Assembly: GCF_025245835.1 (NCBI RefSeq)
Contig: NZ_JAOBWS010000001.1
Coordinates: 62,001-126,000, forward strand
Source: Rheinheimera sp. 4Y26
GTDB taxonomy: Bacteria; Pseudomonadota; Gammaproteobacteria; Enterobacterales; Alteromonadaceae
Reading direction: 5' to 3'
DNA length: 64,000 bases
Shown here one piece after another: positions 8,561 to 18,661 of the stretch. Position 1 is the stretch's first letter. The number at the start of each line of letters is the position of its first letter. The position numbers were made by a program, and so were the translations under genes. Under the pieces are notes generated by a model. That model did no database searches. It was not told the DNA's origin and saw only the letters and a list, made by a program, of their open reading frames with translations.

Positions 8561-10284
8561 TGACAACGCCACAATACCCGATAGATCCAAAGCTGCAGGT
8601 GCAGGGCGCGCTGTCTGATAACGAACGCTTAAAAGCGGAAAGTCATCATTTACGCGGCACTATCACCACAGATTTAAAAGACGAAATTACCGGTGGTTTT
8701 ACCGGTGATAACTTCTTATTGGTGCGTTTTCACGGCATGTATCAGCAAGATGACCGCGATTTACGGGCTGAACGCGCCGAACAAAAACTGGAACCACTGC
8801 ATAACGTGATGTTACGCGCCAGGATGCCGGGTGGCATTATCAAACCTGAGCAGTGGCTGGCAATCGATAAATTTGCCAGTGAAAAAACCCTTTACGGCAG
8901 CATCCGCTTAACTACCCGTCAGACCTTCCAGTTCCATGGTGTGTTTAAGCCGAATATCAAACCTATGCACCAGATGCTCAATAGCATTGGCATAGACTCA
9001 ATTGCCACAGCAGGTGATGTAAACCGCAACGTGCTTTGCACTTCAAACCCGGTGGAGTCGGTGCTGCACCAGCAAGCCTATGAATGGGCAGTGAAAATTT
9101 CTGAACATCTGCTGCCAAAAACCCGCGCTTATGCCGAGATCTGGCTGGATGAAGAAAAAGTAGAAACGACTGAGGTTGAGCCAATCCTCGGCGATACCTA
9201 TTTACCGCGCAAGTTTAAAACCACAGTGGTCATTCCGCCGCACAACGATATTGACGTGCATGCCAACGACTTAAACTTTGTGGCTATTGCCGAAAATGGC
9301 CAGTTGGTGGGGTTTAACGTGTTAGTGGGTGGTGGCCTCGCCATGACGCATGGTGACAAAGGTACTTACCCGCGTCGTGCTGAAGACTTTGGTTTTATTG
9401 GCCTGGAGCATGTACTGCAAGTGGCTGAACATGTGGTCACAGTGCAACGTGATTATGGCGACAGGGTGAACCGTAAAAACGCCAAAACCAAATACACCAT
9501 CGACCGTATTGGCGTGGACACCTTTAAACAGGAAGTGGAAAAACGCGTTGGCGTGACCTTTCAGCCAAGCCGGCCTTATGAGTTTACCCACCGCGGCGAT
9601 CGTTTTGGCTGGGTGGAAGGTATTGATGGTAAACACCATTTAACGCTTTTTATCGAAAACGGCCGTTTGCTGGATTACCCGGGCAAACCACTAAAAACCG
9701 GCGTGTCGGAAATTGCCAAAATCCACAAAGGTGATTTCCGCATGACGGCCAACCAGAATTTAATCATTGCTGGTGTGGCCGCTGAAGATAAAGCACAGAT
9801 TGAAGCTATTGCCCGCGCTCATGGCCTGATTGAAGACTCAGTCACAGCGCAGCGCAAAAATTCGATGGCCTGTGTGTCTTTACCAACCTGCCCATTGGCG
9901 ATGGCAGAAGCTGAACGTTATCTGCCAACTTTGGTCACTCATGTGGAAGGCATTCTGGCTAAACATGGTGTAGCGGATGATCATATTATTCTCAGGGTAG
10001 TCGGTTGCCCGAACGGTTGTGGCCGCGCAATGCTGGCTGAAGCCGGTTTAGTGGGGCGTGGCCCGGGCAAATACAATTTGTATTTAGGCGGCAACACAGC
10101 CGGTACCCGTATTCCAAAACTGTATTTAGACAACGTGGCTGAAGCTGACATTCTGGCGGCGCTCGATACGCTGATTGGTCGCTGGGCGGTTGAGCGCAAT
10201 GCCGGTGAATGTTTTGGTGATTTTGTCATTCGGATTGGTGTCGTGGCAGAAGTGAAAGTCAGTAAAACAGATTTTCATGCCTGA
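8560..10284 (+). CDS. cysI: Sulfite reductase [NADPH] hemoprotein beta subunit
   Basis: 574 aa (E. coli CysI 570 aa). Siroheme/[4Fe-4S] enzyme subunit that reduces sulfite to sulfide using electrons from CysJ. The four cluster/siroheme cysteines are present: C438 and C444 (CVSLPTC) and C483 and C487 (CPNGCG). The siroheme- and sulfite-binding basic motifs are also visible, including [12 protein letters not shown] near the N-terminal half and NVLCTSNP. It needs siroheme made by cysG, encoded 8.5 kb downstream. One-base overlap with cysJ indicates translational coupling. Confidence 0.97.
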   Translation: MTTPQYPIDPKLQVQGALSDNERLKAESHHLRGTITTDLKDEITGGFTGDNFLLVRFHGMYQQDDRDLRAERAEQKLEPLHNVMLRARMPGGIIKPEQWLAIDKFASEKTLYGSIRLTTRQTFQFHGVFKPNIKPMHQMLNSIGIDSIATAGDVNRNVLCTSNPVESVLHQQAYEWAVKISEHLLPKTRAYAEIWLDEEKVETTEVEPILGDTYLPRKFKTTVVIPPHNDIDVHANDLNFVAIAENGQLVGFNVLVGGGLAMTHGDKGTYPRRAEDFGFIGLEHVLQVAEHVVTVQRDYGDRVNRKNAKTKYTIDRIGVDTFKQEVEKRVGVTFQPSRPYEFTHRGDRFGWVEGIDGKHHLTLFIENGRLLDYPGKPLKTGVSEIAKIHKGDFRMTANQNLIIAGVAAEDKAQIEAIARAHGLIEDSVTAQRKNSMACVSLPTCPLAMAEAERYLPTLVTHVEGILAKHGVADDHIILRVVGCPNGCGRAMLAEAGLVGRGPGKYNLYLGGNTAGTRIPKLYLDNVAEADILAALDTLIGRWAVERNAGECFGDFVIRIGVVAEVKVSKTDFHA

Positions 10285-10311
10285 GCCGGCAACAGCTTTG
10301 GAGTTTCGAAC

Positions 10312-11049
10312 ATGATGAGTTATCAGCAGTTATTAGAGTTAGACCAGGCAGCGCAGCAACAAGCGCTGCTGGAAATTAACCAATTGCTTGCGCCTTTAAC
10401 GGCGCAGCAAAGGGTTGAATTTGCACTGAAAGAAATGCCTGGTAAACATATGCTCAGCTCCAGTTTTGGTATTCAGGCCGCTGTGATGTTGCACCTTTGC
10501 ACCAGCGTGAAAGCGGATTTGCCGGTGGTGCTGACCGACACCGGTTATTTATTCCCTGAGACTTATCGTTTTATTGATGAATTAACAGAGCGGCTGCAGC
10601 TGAATTTAAAGGTTTACCGCAGTCATTTAAGCCCGGCCTGGCAGGAAGCCCGTTTTGGCCAGCTTTGGACCAGCCCCGAAGGACTGAAGCAATACAACCA
10701 GCTGAATAAAGTAGAGCCGATGCAGCGGGCGCAGCAGGAGCTGGCAGTACAAAGCTGGTTCAGTGGCCTGCGCCGCAGCCAAAGCTCCACCCGAGCCGAT
10801 ACCCAAATTGTCAGTGTACAAAGGGGCGTAGTAAAAATTTGTCCTATCGTCGAGTGGAGCAATAAAGATATTCACTACTATTTAAAAGACCACAACTTAC
10901 CTTACCACCCGTTGTGGGAGCAGGGTTATGTGTCAGTAGGCGACACCCACTCCAGCCGTCCGCTGCAAGCCGGTATGACTGAAGAAGACACCCGCTTTAA
11001 CGGCATGGGCCGCGAATGTGGTTTGCATCTGGATGGGGATGGGCTCTGA
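10312..11049 (+). CDS. cysH: Phosphoadenosine phosphosulfate (PAPS) reductase
   Basis: 245 aa (E. coli CysH 244 aa). Thioredoxin-dependent reduction of PAPS to sulfite and PAP. Seen: [14 protein letters not shown] (PP-loop-type nucleotide site), [25 protein letters not shown] (phosphosulfate-binding arginines) and the C-terminal catalytic motif ECGLHLDG with C236. It has one C-terminal ECGLH cysteine and no CC..CxxC cluster motif, so it is the PAPS rather than the APS type. GGAG lies 8 nt before ATGATG at 10312; either ATG may be used. The last 40 bp of coding sequence are duplicated at 14323-14362 (see findings). Confidence 0.96.
   Translation: MMSYQQLLELDQAAQQQALLEINQLLAPLTAQQRVEFALKEMPGKHMLSSSFGIQAAVMLHLCTSVKADLPVVLTDTGYLFPETYRFIDELTERLQLNLKVYRSHLSPAWQEARFGQLWTSPEGLKQYNQLNKVEPMQRAQQELAVQSWFSGLRRSQSSTRADTQIVSVQRGVVKICPIVEWSNKDIHYYLKDHNLPYHPLWEQGYVSVGDTHSSRPLQAGMTEEDTRFNGMGRECGLHLDGDGL
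11003..11042 (+). repeat. cysH 3'-end direct repeat, copy 1 (inside cysH)
   Basis: Forty bases of the cysH 3' end (beginning gcatgggc, ending ggatggggatgg) recur at 14323-14362 in the same orientation with one mismatch (position 11011 C versus T). The two copies bracket about 3.3 kb holding one reverse-strand gene. Confidence 0.85.
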
Positions 11050-11066
11050 ACCGACACAATCAGCAG

Positions 11067-11100
11067 CAATAAAATGCGTGCCCGTTGTTTAGCGGACACG
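11067..11100 (-). terminator. Possible terminator of the GlyGly-CTERM gene
   Basis: An imperfect inverted repeat CGTGcCCG/CGGaCACG (11077-11100, loop about 8 nt) is followed on the minus strand by CATTTTATTG. It sits just past the reverse-strand gene stop at 11121. Stem strength is modest. Confidence 0.4.
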
Positions 11101-11120
11101 CCGATGAACTAGCCCCCTTT

Positions 11121-13886
11121 CTATTTTGAGTTCCATCTGCTTCTGAACTGCGCAGCACACCACAGCAGCGTAAGCCAACCAAATGCCAGGCTACCCCCCG
11201 ATTTTTCCGCAGGCGCTTCAGGTTTTGTGACCGGAGGTACATCTGTTACGGTGACAGTGATACTTACTTTTGCGGTGGAGATCCCACCCCGGCCGTCAGT
11301 AACCTGATATTGAATGTCGTCGATACCGACAAACCCTGCTTTGGGCTGATAACTCAGCTGTTGATCTTGCTGAATACTGACAATGCCCTGAGTTGCTTTC
11401 GCTTCCTGAATCCCTATTACGTCAAAATCCGGATCAGTATCGTTATTGAGGACTGCGATGGTTATTTTGCTGCTGTTGTTGGTGGTGGCGTTATCATCTT
11501 TGGCGATGGGTGGCCTGTTAGGCAGCTGAATGATTCGGATCCGCTCGCCATTGCTGATGTCTCGCGCCACAAAATACAGTTTGCCACCCAGTTCGATCGC
11601 ATTGGCATTTATTGGAATTAAAAGTTTATTCCCTAGTAAGTTCGACTCGCTGTTTACCATGCCATCTTTGAACGTTAACTTTTCGAGTTGTGTTTCGCTC
11701 AACAAATATGTTGTGTCCTGGTAATGTACAAAGTGAGAAAAAGATCCAGCCAAGGGTTCAATTATCATTGAGCCGTCAGCAGCATATTGTTGTCCCCAAC
11801 TAGTGAAAAGTTTATCTGCGAATACAAAATGACTCTGGCGTTCAAATCCTCCAATCGGATGTCTGGGTGATCCTGGAAAGCTTTTTCTGGTTTGATTCGC
11901 TAAATCGAGCTGAATCAGACTATTACGATAGTTGGAATGGCCCAGAGCATATAATTTATTCTGAAATTCAAATGTCTCATTTATATAAAAATGTGCTGTT
12001 GGCAAGCCTGATTGACTGTCATCTGCCAAGGCTTGATTGAATGTAAGAGTAAAGTCAGATAAGTCCAAAACTCCGCCTGAACTGAGCGATTGATCATCCA
12101 CTAAACGGGAAAACGAGAGGTTCAATTTATTGTTGCTCACACCCAGCAGCTTCGGATATGGCGAAATGTTGGTTAGTGTTTTCAGTGTTTGGATTTGCCC
12201 TGAAATCAAATTAAACCGATGGATAAATGAATTGTAAGGGGACTCTTTTGTCTGTGAAGTGACAAAATAATAATGATCTCCGTGTAAAATACCGCTATCA
12301 AGTAAAGTGTAGGCATCAGGTAAAGCCGTCTTAAACTCAAATTTCATCGTTTCAGAGTTGAATCGGTAAAAACCCCGATAGCCATCCTGCAGCCATAGTT
12401 CAGAGCTTCCCGCCAACAGCTTGCCGCTGGAGTACGCAAAATCATCTTCCCTAACTATATCTATTTTTTGTGTTTTCGGATTAAAGCGTTTGATTAACCA
12501 TTTTTCTTGTTCGCTTTTTTCATACCAGAATAACTGTTTGTTCCAACTGGTTAATTGACGTATTGGTGTTTCGGCAGCTGCAAATAAACCCGACACTTCC
12601 GCTTTCTGTATTCGCTGACCCGAGGTTAAATAAAAGAATGGAGTCCGGCCAGCGCATGCCTCCGGCACAGGGAACACTACACCATATTTATCCTTCAACG
12701 CACAACTATCACCAACGATGACCAGTTGATCTTTGAGTTCGATAAATCCGGCTGTTGGATATATATCGTCCCATTGTACATAAGGGTCTGCTTGTACCAG
12801 TTGAAATGCGATGTCATCTTGTTTTAGCAGCTTGATACCACCCAGTTTTGACCTGTAGACAAAACTGCCGTCAACAACCGAATTGATTGAGCGATTCTGC
12901 GTAAGATGCCAGGGCTTGATGTTCTGATCCAAAAATTCGGTCGGATTATCGCCTAAGTCAATAATATCAATGCGTTGGGTAGTAAAGTTCAGACGTTTTA
13001 TTTGCGAGTTTTCGCCATTGGTGCCTGCAACGACATACAGCAGATTTTCAGAATTCACAGCAATAATGCCGGCAGAATTCAGCAGTGTTGTTTGCGCAGC
13101 AGTGCTTAAACTTGTCTGGTTAGCACTGTGCCGCTGTTGCATGACAATTTCACCATTTTCCTTCAACCAGAAAATATGGTTGTGCTGCACTACGCGGGTA
13201 GAATTCCCTTCGGGGGCCACATAGCTTGTTTGCGAAGGCCACTCAGAGCATTGTTCGCGCTCGTTAACAGTGCTCTTATAACAAAACAGACCATTTTCAA
13301 TCGCCATGCTTTCAGTAAAGCTAACCATCTCTGCGTCATTAATGGCATGAAACAAGCCATCGGTTCGCTCTAATCGGTAATAAAGTTTACGCGCTGGGTT
13401 TTGCGAACCATATGCGACAGAGCAAGCTAGTATCGGGCCATTATCCCAGCCCGATAAACGGCAGTCATCCTGATGAGCGTTGGGTTTATGTGCAAAAGCA
13501 CTGTAAAAAGAGCCAGAACTTGGGTCGAACCAGTCCTTTAAACCTGAACGCTTGTCTCCCATCATCAGGCGATTGCCGATGGGAACCATATGAGATATGT
13601 CCGGGCCTGTGTCATATTGTCCTGATGTGGGCCAGGCTCTGTATGCCTCTGGAATTTCGGCAACTTGAACGACACTATTCGTCACAGGATCCAATTGCAA
13701 AAAAGAGTATCTCTGACCGAAACGCCCGACAAAATATACTTTTTCATTCAAATTAAAAAAACCTTCAGTCATATGGCTGAGCTTTACTTTAGGTTTTTCT
13801 GATATGGGATCTAAGATTTCCTGAGCTTGTAATAATTCAGTTTGATTTAGTATTAATAAAACAAGCAATGCCGTTTTTCTGAACAT
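11121..13886 (-). CDS. Secreted beta-propeller-like protein with one cadherin-like domain and a GlyGly-CTERM tail
   Basis: 921 aa. A signal peptide (about residues 1-21, ending LQAQE) is followed by some 750 residues of repeated short strand motifs of the kind seen in kelch/ELK-type propellers (recurring '...gkLyfv...', 'W..dt..', 'LFWYEKSE', 'LYALGHSNYRNSLIQLDLA'). Then comes one bacterial Ig/cadherin-like repeat (PPIAKDDNATTNN ... VLNNDTDPDFD ... YQVTDGRGG). The C-terminus has the tripartite GlyGly-CTERM form: KSGGS, a hydrophobic stretch FGWLTLLWCAAQF and a basic end RSRWNSK, known to be processed by rhombosortase for surface release via type II secretion. No rhombosortase is in the window. 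AGGAA lies 6 nt before the ATG. Base composition is more AT-rich than the cys genes, and the gene sits inside a duplicated cysH end, suggesting acquisition. The ligand or role is unknown. Confidence 0.75.
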   Translation of the reverse strand: MFRKTALLVLLILNQTELLQAQEILDPISEKPKVKLSHMTEGFFNLNEKVYFVGRFGQRYSFLQLDPVTNSVVQVAEIPEAYRAWPTSGQYDTGPDISHMVPIGNRLMMGDKRSGLKDWFDPSSGSFYSAFAHKPNAHQDDCRLSGWDNGPILACSVAYGSQNPARKLYYRLERTDGLFHAINDAEMVSFTESMAIENGLFCYKSTVNEREQCSEWPSQTSYVAPEGNSTRVVQHNHIFWLKENGEIVMQQRHSANQTSLSTAAQTTLLNSAGIIAVNSENLLYVVAGTNGENSQIKRLNFTTQRIDIIDLGDNPTEFLDQNIKPWHLTQNRSINSVVDGSFVYRSKLGGIKLLKQDDIAFQLVQADPYVQWDDIYPTAGFIELKDQLVIVGDSCALKDKYGVVFPVPEACAGRTPFFYLTSGQRIQKAEVSGLFAAAETPIRQLTSWNKQLFWYEKSEQEKWLIKRFNPKTQKIDIVREDDFAYSSGKLLAGSSELWLQDGYRGFYRFNSETMKFEFKTALPDAYTLLDSGILHGDHYYFVTSQTKESPYNSFIHRFNLISGQIQTLKTLTNISPYPKLLGVSNNKLNLSFSRLVDDQSLSSGGVLDLSDFTLTFNQALADDSQSGLPTAHFYINETFEFQNKLYALGHSNYRNSLIQLDLANQTRKSFPGSPRHPIGGFERQSHFVFADKLFTSWGQQYAADGSMIIEPLAGSFSHFVHYQDTTYLLSETQLEKLTFKDGMVNSESNLLGNKLLIPINANAIELGGKLYFVARDISNGERIRIIQLPNRPPIAKDDNATTNNSSKITIAVLNNDTDPDFDVIGIQEAKATQGIVSIQQDQQLSYQPKAGFVGIDDIQYQVTDGRGGISTAKVSITVTVTDVPPVTKPEAPAEKSGGSLAFGWLTLLWCAAQFRSRWNSK

Positions 13887-14547
13887 TTGAATTCCTTATC
13901 AATGATTAACTTCGTACTTTATATAAAGCTGGCGTTTTTAATGACGCGTCTTGTATGTGTTTAGCATCGCTGCTCATGTTTTTCTTAAACCTTCCTAAAA
14001 AGTTAGGCATGAGAACATTTAGAAGCGTTCTGAGATTTTTATCATGAAACAGATTAGGGTCATTATATCGACAGAATGGTCGCTGCTTCGACGCTCGCTT
14101 CTGATGATAAGCAAGCAGCAGTTGGAGCTTTTTTGATTTAGATTTTGCTGCCGGCCACTGATAAATCTCTATTTTAAATCAATAAAATTTACAAAATATT
14201 TTTATTTGGTTCTTTATAAGTTTAATGATAACGAATCAATAATTAAAATGCATTAAAAAGGTACAGTGTGCCTCTGATTGCAATAATATCTGTGCCTTAT
14301 TCCTGTCTGAATTTGAAAACTTGCATGGGCTGCGAATGTGGTTTGCATCTGGATGGGGATGGCCGTGAAGCCAGAAATTTAGTTGTGTTGTGCCGCAGGC
14401 CTGTAGTGTTTTGATTGATGCAGCTTTCACCTGAGCGTGCGGCGGCATTTATCATGTTCGTTAAATAATTGAAAATTTAACCAACTTTTTTCAAACATGA
14501 TTCGACCAATCCAGCGAAACCCCTTTTTCACGGATTTGGAAAATTTT
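13887..14547. other. AT-rich 660-bp non-coding stretch, right part of the insert plus cysH remnant
   Basis: Apart from the 40-bp cysH remnant at 14323-14362, no gene with a credible Shine-Dalgarno or codon pattern was seen. The reverse-strand frame at 14236-14448 has no family features. Runs of A/T at 14160-14260 suggest promoter DNA for the flanking divergent genes, but no convincing hexamer pair stands out. Confidence 0.5.
14323..14362 (+). repeat. cysH 3'-end direct repeat, copy 2 (remnant)
   Basis: Second copy of the cysH C-terminal coding end (39/40 identical to 11003-11042). In the cysH frame it encodes the [10 protein letters not shown] end but with Cys in place of the preceding Arg, and after GDG the frame runs on with unrelated codons, so it is not a functional gene end. 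Confidence 0.85.
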
Positions 14548-15933
14548 ATGTTTGCTAAAATTTTGTTATTCCCCACTTTATGTTTGATGTTGGGGTTGCT
14601 GCCATCGGTCAGTATGGCTGGCAATTCCAGACAACAGGCCGTTATTGCTGAAGTTCAGCTGAGCCCGGCGCAGCTGAAAGAAGATTTACAAAGTCTGCGG
14701 ACTTTTATCAAAGATACCCACCCTGATATTGCTCATTCCGCTTCAGTCACAGAGCTTGAACAAGCTTTTTTGCAGATTGAGGCCAGCCTGACCCAACCTA
14801 TGACAGCCAATCAATTCTGGCATCAGGCCGGCAAATTAAACCCATTATTTAACGACGCCCATTGGTCGGTGAATTTGCCGCAGGACCAAACCGATATGCA
14901 GCAGTTGATCAAAAAAACCGGCGGTGTGTTTCCGCTGGAAGTGCATATCAGACCAGACGGCGAGCTGACAGTGCTGGCGCTGGCCGGTGGCGCTGATACA
15001 CCCTGGCGCGGCGCCACCATTGAAAGTATTAATGGTGTGCTGGCACCGCTGGTCGGCAGGCAATTATTGGCGCTGCGCCACGGCGACACCCCACTGAACA
15101 GAGCCAACTTATTGGCGCCGTCTTTTCAGTTGTATTACGCCAGTGTATTTGGCTCGCCGGCTGAATTTAAATTGCAGTTAAAGCAAAACGACAACATCAG
15201 TGAAGTGACACTGCCAGCCAGTCGGGCAGTTGCTGTGATTGGTAAAACCAGCGAAAACTTCGCTGATAATTTTAGTTATGGTGTTTTAGATAACAACAGC
15301 GCCTATCTGAAGCTCGGTACTTTTAGCTGGCCTGACGAACAGGAGATTGGCGTTTTTACCAAAGAAGTTTTTGCCAAAATACAAAAGTCCGGCGCAAAAA
15401 CCCTCGTTATTGATGTGCGGGAAAACCGCGGTGGCAACGACTCAGTCTGGATTGACCATGTGCTGCCTTACCTGGCGGACCAGCCATTTCGGGTCGGCTC
15501 ACACAACAGGAAAAAAGTCATCGCCAACCGCGCCAGTGCCACTGAGCCAGCAGGATTGGTGATCGAAAGTGAATTTAAAACCTGGTATCAGCCACAACTC
15601 AAAAATCCGCTGCGTTTTCAGGGCAAAGTCGTGGTGCTGACAGGCCGTCGTACTTATTCATCGGCCGTGCAATTTTGTAATGTGATGCAGGATTTTGGCT
15701 TTGCCACTCTGGCCGGTGAAGGCAGTTATGTGCGCTCACGCAGCACTGGTGGCATTCAGTTTTTTACTCTGCCGCACAGTAAGTTAGACATCATAGTGCC
15801 AAGATTTTGGGCAGCAAGACCACAAGGTGGTTTTACCGGACAGTTGTTAACTCCGGACTGGTTGATGCCGGATGATGTGACTGCGCCAAACACCCTTATT
15901 CAGGCAGTGCTTGCCCGCTCTGGTGTCCGTTAA
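14548..15933 (+). CDS. Exported S41-family peptidase
   Basis: 461 aa with a signal peptide (MFAKILLFPTLCLMLGLLPSVSMAG region). S41 (C-terminal processing/tricorn-core type) protease: the strand KTLVIDVRENRGGND, then VVVLTGRRTYSSAVQF, in which the second serine is the expected nucleophile, and GEGSYVRSRSTGG followed by LPHSKLDIIVP. A short N-terminal helical domain resembles those of secreted S41 peptidases rather than CtpA, and no clear PDZ consensus is seen. Start 14548 has GGA about 9 nt upstream and begins the signal peptide directly. The last 38 bp overlap the convergent lipoprotein gene. Confidence 0.8.
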   Translation: MFAKILLFPTLCLMLGLLPSVSMAGNSRQQAVIAEVQLSPAQLKEDLQSLRTFIKDTHPDIAHSASVTELEQAFLQIEASLTQPMTANQFWHQAGKLNPLFNDAHWSVNLPQDQTDMQQLIKKTGGVFPLEVHIRPDGELTVLALAGGADTPWRGATIESINGVLAPLVGRQLLALRHGDTPLNRANLLAPSFQLYYASVFGSPAEFKLQLKQNDNISEVTLPASRAVAVIGKTSENFADNFSYGVLDNNSAYLKLGTFSWPDEQEIGVFTKEVFAKIQKSGAKTLVIDVRENRGGNDSVWIDHVLPYLADQPFRVGSHNRKKVIANRASATEPAGLVIESEFKTWYQPQLKNPLRFQGKVVVLTGRRTYSSAVQFCNVMQDFGFATLAGEGSYVRSRSTGGIQFFTLPHSKLDIIVPRFWAARPQGGFTGQLLTPDWLMPDDVTAPNTLIQAVLARSGVR

Positions 15934-17065
15934 CGGCCTGCAGTTTGGCCTTATACATAGCCACCTGGCCTTGTTCATAACTGTAACGCAGTGCCTCATG
16001 TAACACTTTGCTGGCTGCTGTGTTGTTGTTTTGCTGCAAATAGAGTCTGGCCAATGCCAGGTTGGCTCTGTGCAGGTATGGCGCCTGCTCCAGCAACTTC
16101 TGGTAATAACGGATGGCCCTGTCTTGTTGTTGCTGTTGTTCGGCCTGGTAAGCCAGATAAAACCAGTTGTAAGGGTTGTCGTCGTCGCTTTGCAGTAGCA
16201 GAGTTTCCAGGCGGTTTACTGCTGCGCTGTCGTTCAGCTCCTGTGCCACCAACAGGTAGTTACTGGCGATGGCTGCCGGGTTCATGCTGTGTTTCAGGCC
16301 AAATTCATACCATTGTTGCGCTGAGCGTAAATCTCCGGCACGACGGTACAAAACGCCGAGCAGATTAATGCTGGCGCTGTAGGTTGGCTCTTGTTGTAAT
16401 GCAGCCCGGGTTAGCCAGAAGGCTTTATTTTGATCTCCGGCAAGCAGCGCATCCGCCGCCAGATTGTTGTACATCATGGCGGCAAAGCGGCGGTGATCAA
16501 ACATAGCGCCCAGCCGGTCTAACCGCTCCGGAAAATAATCAATAGCGACTGCGGCCCGTTGTACCCGCAGCTGTTGCATTGTGTCCTCTTGCGGCGCAAA
16601 GAGATAAGTGCGGACATGGTCTGAGCTGATAAACACATCACCGGAAAAATTCAACATCGGTTCGCCATAAGTTGCTCTGTAACCCACCTCAATATTCACC
16701 AGTTTTGCCAAAGCTGTGGTGAGCACCGCCAAAGACATGCAATTGCCCGACATCAGCTGCATGGTTTGGCTGGCGCTGTAGTTTTTGCCTTCATAATGAA
16801 AATTTGACAACTGCTTGCTCAGAAACAGTTCCAGCCTTTCATAGCCGGGCATCTGCTGCAGCTCGCTTTGCTGATAAAACTGCAAAAACTGTTGTTGCTG
16901 TATGTCGCTCAGCTGATAAAAAGCTGCCACCTCGGGAATGGCATGGGCCGCTGGTTTGGCAAAATAATGTTGGGGTGTTTGCGGTGGCGTGATTGCTGGC
17001 GCAGGGGTCTGACTGCAAGCTTGCAATAAAATAAGCAGCAGAATCAACGGCAGAGGTAATTTCAT
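15896..17065 (-). CDS. TPR lipoprotein with a transglutaminase-like N-terminal domain
   Basis: 389 aa. The signal peptide ends in the lipobox LLQAC (lipidated Cys at residue 17). Residues about 70-165 resemble a transglutaminase-like/papain-fold domain: a cysteine in SGNCMSLAVLTTALAKL and a histidine in SSDHVRTYLF are placed like the Cys-His pair. From about residue 215 on are tetratricopeptide-like helices (ADALLAGDQNKAFWLTRAALQ..., NLLGVLYRRAGDLRSAQQWYEFGL, YNWFYLAYQAEQQQQQDRAIRYYQKLLEQAP). Probably anchored in the outer membrane, facing the periplasm. Function unknown. Confidence 0.75.
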   Translation of the reverse strand: MKLPLPLILLLILLQACSQTPAPAITPPQTPQHYFAKPAAHAIPEVAAFYQLSDIQQQQFLQFYQQSELQQMPGYERLELFLSKQLSNFHYEGKNYSASQTMQLMSGNCMSLAVLTTALAKLVNIEVGYRATYGEPMLNFSGDVFISSDHVRTYLFAPQEDTMQQLRVQRAAVAIDYFPERLDRLGAMFDHRRFAAMMYNNLAADALLAGDQNKAFWLTRAALQQEPTYSASINLLGVLYRRAGDLRSAQQWYEFGLKHSMNPAAIASNYLLVAQELNDSAAVNRLETLLLQSDDDNPYNWFYLAYQAEQQQQQDRAIRYYQKLLEQAPYLHRANLALARLYLQQNNNTAASKVLHEALRYSYEQGQVAMYKAKLQAVNGHQSGQALPE

Positions 17066-17171
17066 CCGGGTAAGTCCATTTACAACTATTTCATATTGAT
17101 AACATGAAGGTGGTTAAAATCCAAGCCTTGTCAAAGAGCAAAATTCAGTGAACTTGCGCAGGAACACCGGG

Positions 17172-17224
17172 GCGCCGCCGCAGTTTTAGCACTTGCCACA
17201 GCACACAACTTGCTGCGGCGGCGC
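17172..17224 (+). promoter_or_regulatory. Long GC-rich hairpin in the sstT leader
   Basis: A perfect 12-bp inverted repeat GCGCCGCCGCAG (17172-17183) and CTGCGGCGGCGC (17213-17224) with a 29-nt loop lies 50 bp before the sstT ATG. It would form a very stable RNA stem in the 5' UTR. No U-tract follows, so a plain terminator is less likely than a leader structure. Confidence 0.55.
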
Positions 17225-17273
17225 TTTAACGGCACAATCGGCGACAAAATAAAACAACAGGAACAATGCGCTG

Positions 17274-18479
17274 ATGACTTCTACAACTTCAACACCGGGC
17301 TTTAAGCTGGGCCTGGTGCCGCAAATTATGCTAGGTATTTTGTGTGGTGCCTTATTAGCCAGCTGGTCAGCTGAAGCTGGGCAGGCGGTTGCCATTTTGG
17401 GAGCGCTGTTTGTCAAAGCGCTCAAAGCCATAGCGCCAATTCTGGTGTTTATTCTGGTGGCCTCATCCATTGCCAACCGCAAAATTGACGGTCAGGCCAA
17501 AATGAAACCCGTGCTGGTGCTGTATTTAACCGGCACTTTTTTAGCGGCCTTAACCGCCGTAGCTGCAAGTTTTTTATTTCCTACCACATTAAACCTGGCC
17601 GCAGCTGCTGAAGCTGTCACACCGCCTGAAGGTATTGCTCAGGTATTAAAAACAGTGTTATTCCAGGTGGTGGATAACCCGATCAATGCCCTGCTGACCG
17701 GTAATTTTATTGGTGTTTTGGCCTGGGCTATTGGTCTGGGTTTGGGGTTACATCATGCCAATAAAACCACCAAACAGGTGTTTACCGATGTGTCGCACGG
17801 TATTTCGATGCTGGTCACTTTTATCATTAAACTGGCCCCTATTGGTATTTTTGGCCTGGTTGCCGAAACAGTGGCCACCACAGGTTTTGCCGGTTTAGCC
17901 AGTTATGGCCAGTTGTTGCTGGTGCTCGTGGGTTCTATGTTGTTTATCGCGTTGTTGGTCAACCCGCTGCTGGTGTTTATTACCACCCGCAAAAACCCAT
18001 ATCCTTTAGTGCTCACCTGCTTAAGAGAAAGTGGTATTCCGGCCTTTTTTACCCGCAGCTCAGCCGCCAATATTCCGGTCAATATGATGTTGGCGGAAAA
18101 ACTCAAATTAGATGAAGACACCTATTCAGTGTCTATTCCGCTGGGCGCCACTATTAATATGGCCGGTGCTGCCATTACCATCACTGTACTGACGCTGGCG
18201 GCAGTGCATACGCTGGGCATTCAGGTGGATTTTGCCACTGCAATGTTATTGAGTGTGGTGGCCGCTGTGTGTGCTTGTGGTGCATCCGGTGTTGCCGGTG
18301 GTTCATTATTGTTGATCCCGCTGGCTTGTGGCCTTTTTGGCATTTCCAGTGATGTTGCCATGCAGGTGGTGGCTATAGGTTTTATTATTGGTGTGGTGCA
18401 GGATTCCTGTGAAACGGCATTAAATAGCTCAACTGATGTGGTCTTTACTGCCGCTGTTTGTCAGCGTCATTCTGCCTGA
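17274..18479 (+). CDS. sstT: Serine/threonine:Na+ symporter SstT
   Basis: 401-aa inner-membrane transporter of the dicarboxylate/amino acid:cation symporter (DAACS) family, close in length and pattern to E. coli SstT (414 aa). Seen: [39 protein letters not shown], the re-entrant serine-rich loop [43 protein letters not shown] and the closing [16 protein letters not shown]. It imports L-serine and L-threonine with sodium. It stands 304 bp before cysG; serine is the carbon precursor for cysteine, so the placement beside sulfate assimilation may be meaningful (inference). AGGA precedes the ATG. Confidence 0.93.
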   Translation: MTSTTSTPGFKLGLVPQIMLGILCGALLASWSAEAGQAVAILGALFVKALKAIAPILVFILVASSIANRKIDGQAKMKPVLVLYLTGTFLAALTAVAASFLFPTTLNLAAAAEAVTPPEGIAQVLKTVLFQVVDNPINALLTGNFIGVLAWAIGLGLGLHHANKTTKQVFTDVSHGISMLVTFIIKLAPIGIFGLVAETVATTGFAGLASYGQLLLVLVGSMLFIALLVNPLLVFITTRKNPYPLVLTCLRESGIPAFFTRSSAANIPVNMMLAEKLKLDEDTYSVSIPLGATINMAGAAITITVLTLAAVHTLGIQVDFATAMLLSVVAAVCACGASGVAGGSLLLIPLACGLFGISSDVAMQVVAIGFIIGVVQDSCETALNSSTDVVFTAAVCQRHSA

Positions 18480-18482
18480 TAA

Positions 18483-18520
18483 GTTGTGCTGCTGTTGTTT
18501 TTGGACAACAGCAGCACAAC
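18483..18520 (+). terminator. Strong hairpin after sstT, probable terminator
   Basis: A 16-bp perfect stem (18483-18498 with 18505-18520) and a 6-nt TTTTGG loop lies four bases after the sstT stop, followed by a T-rich but interrupted stretch (TTTGTCTTTTGTG). It isolates sstT from the cysG promoter. Confidence 0.65.
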
Positions 18521-18661
18521 CCGGTTTGTCTTTTGTGTTCTGCTTTATCCCTCTGCCCCTAATTTTGCCGGCTGCCGCTGGTTTATTGCATCTTGTGTGT
18601 TAATTCTTTGGTTTATCCACTCTGCTAATTCCATTTGGTTATAACTGAGCGCAATCCCTTC

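Noticed and set aside
14236-14448. Reverse-strand 70-codon frame overlapping the cysH remnant
   Set aside because: Runs antisense through the duplicated cysH end, has no ribosome site and no family features.
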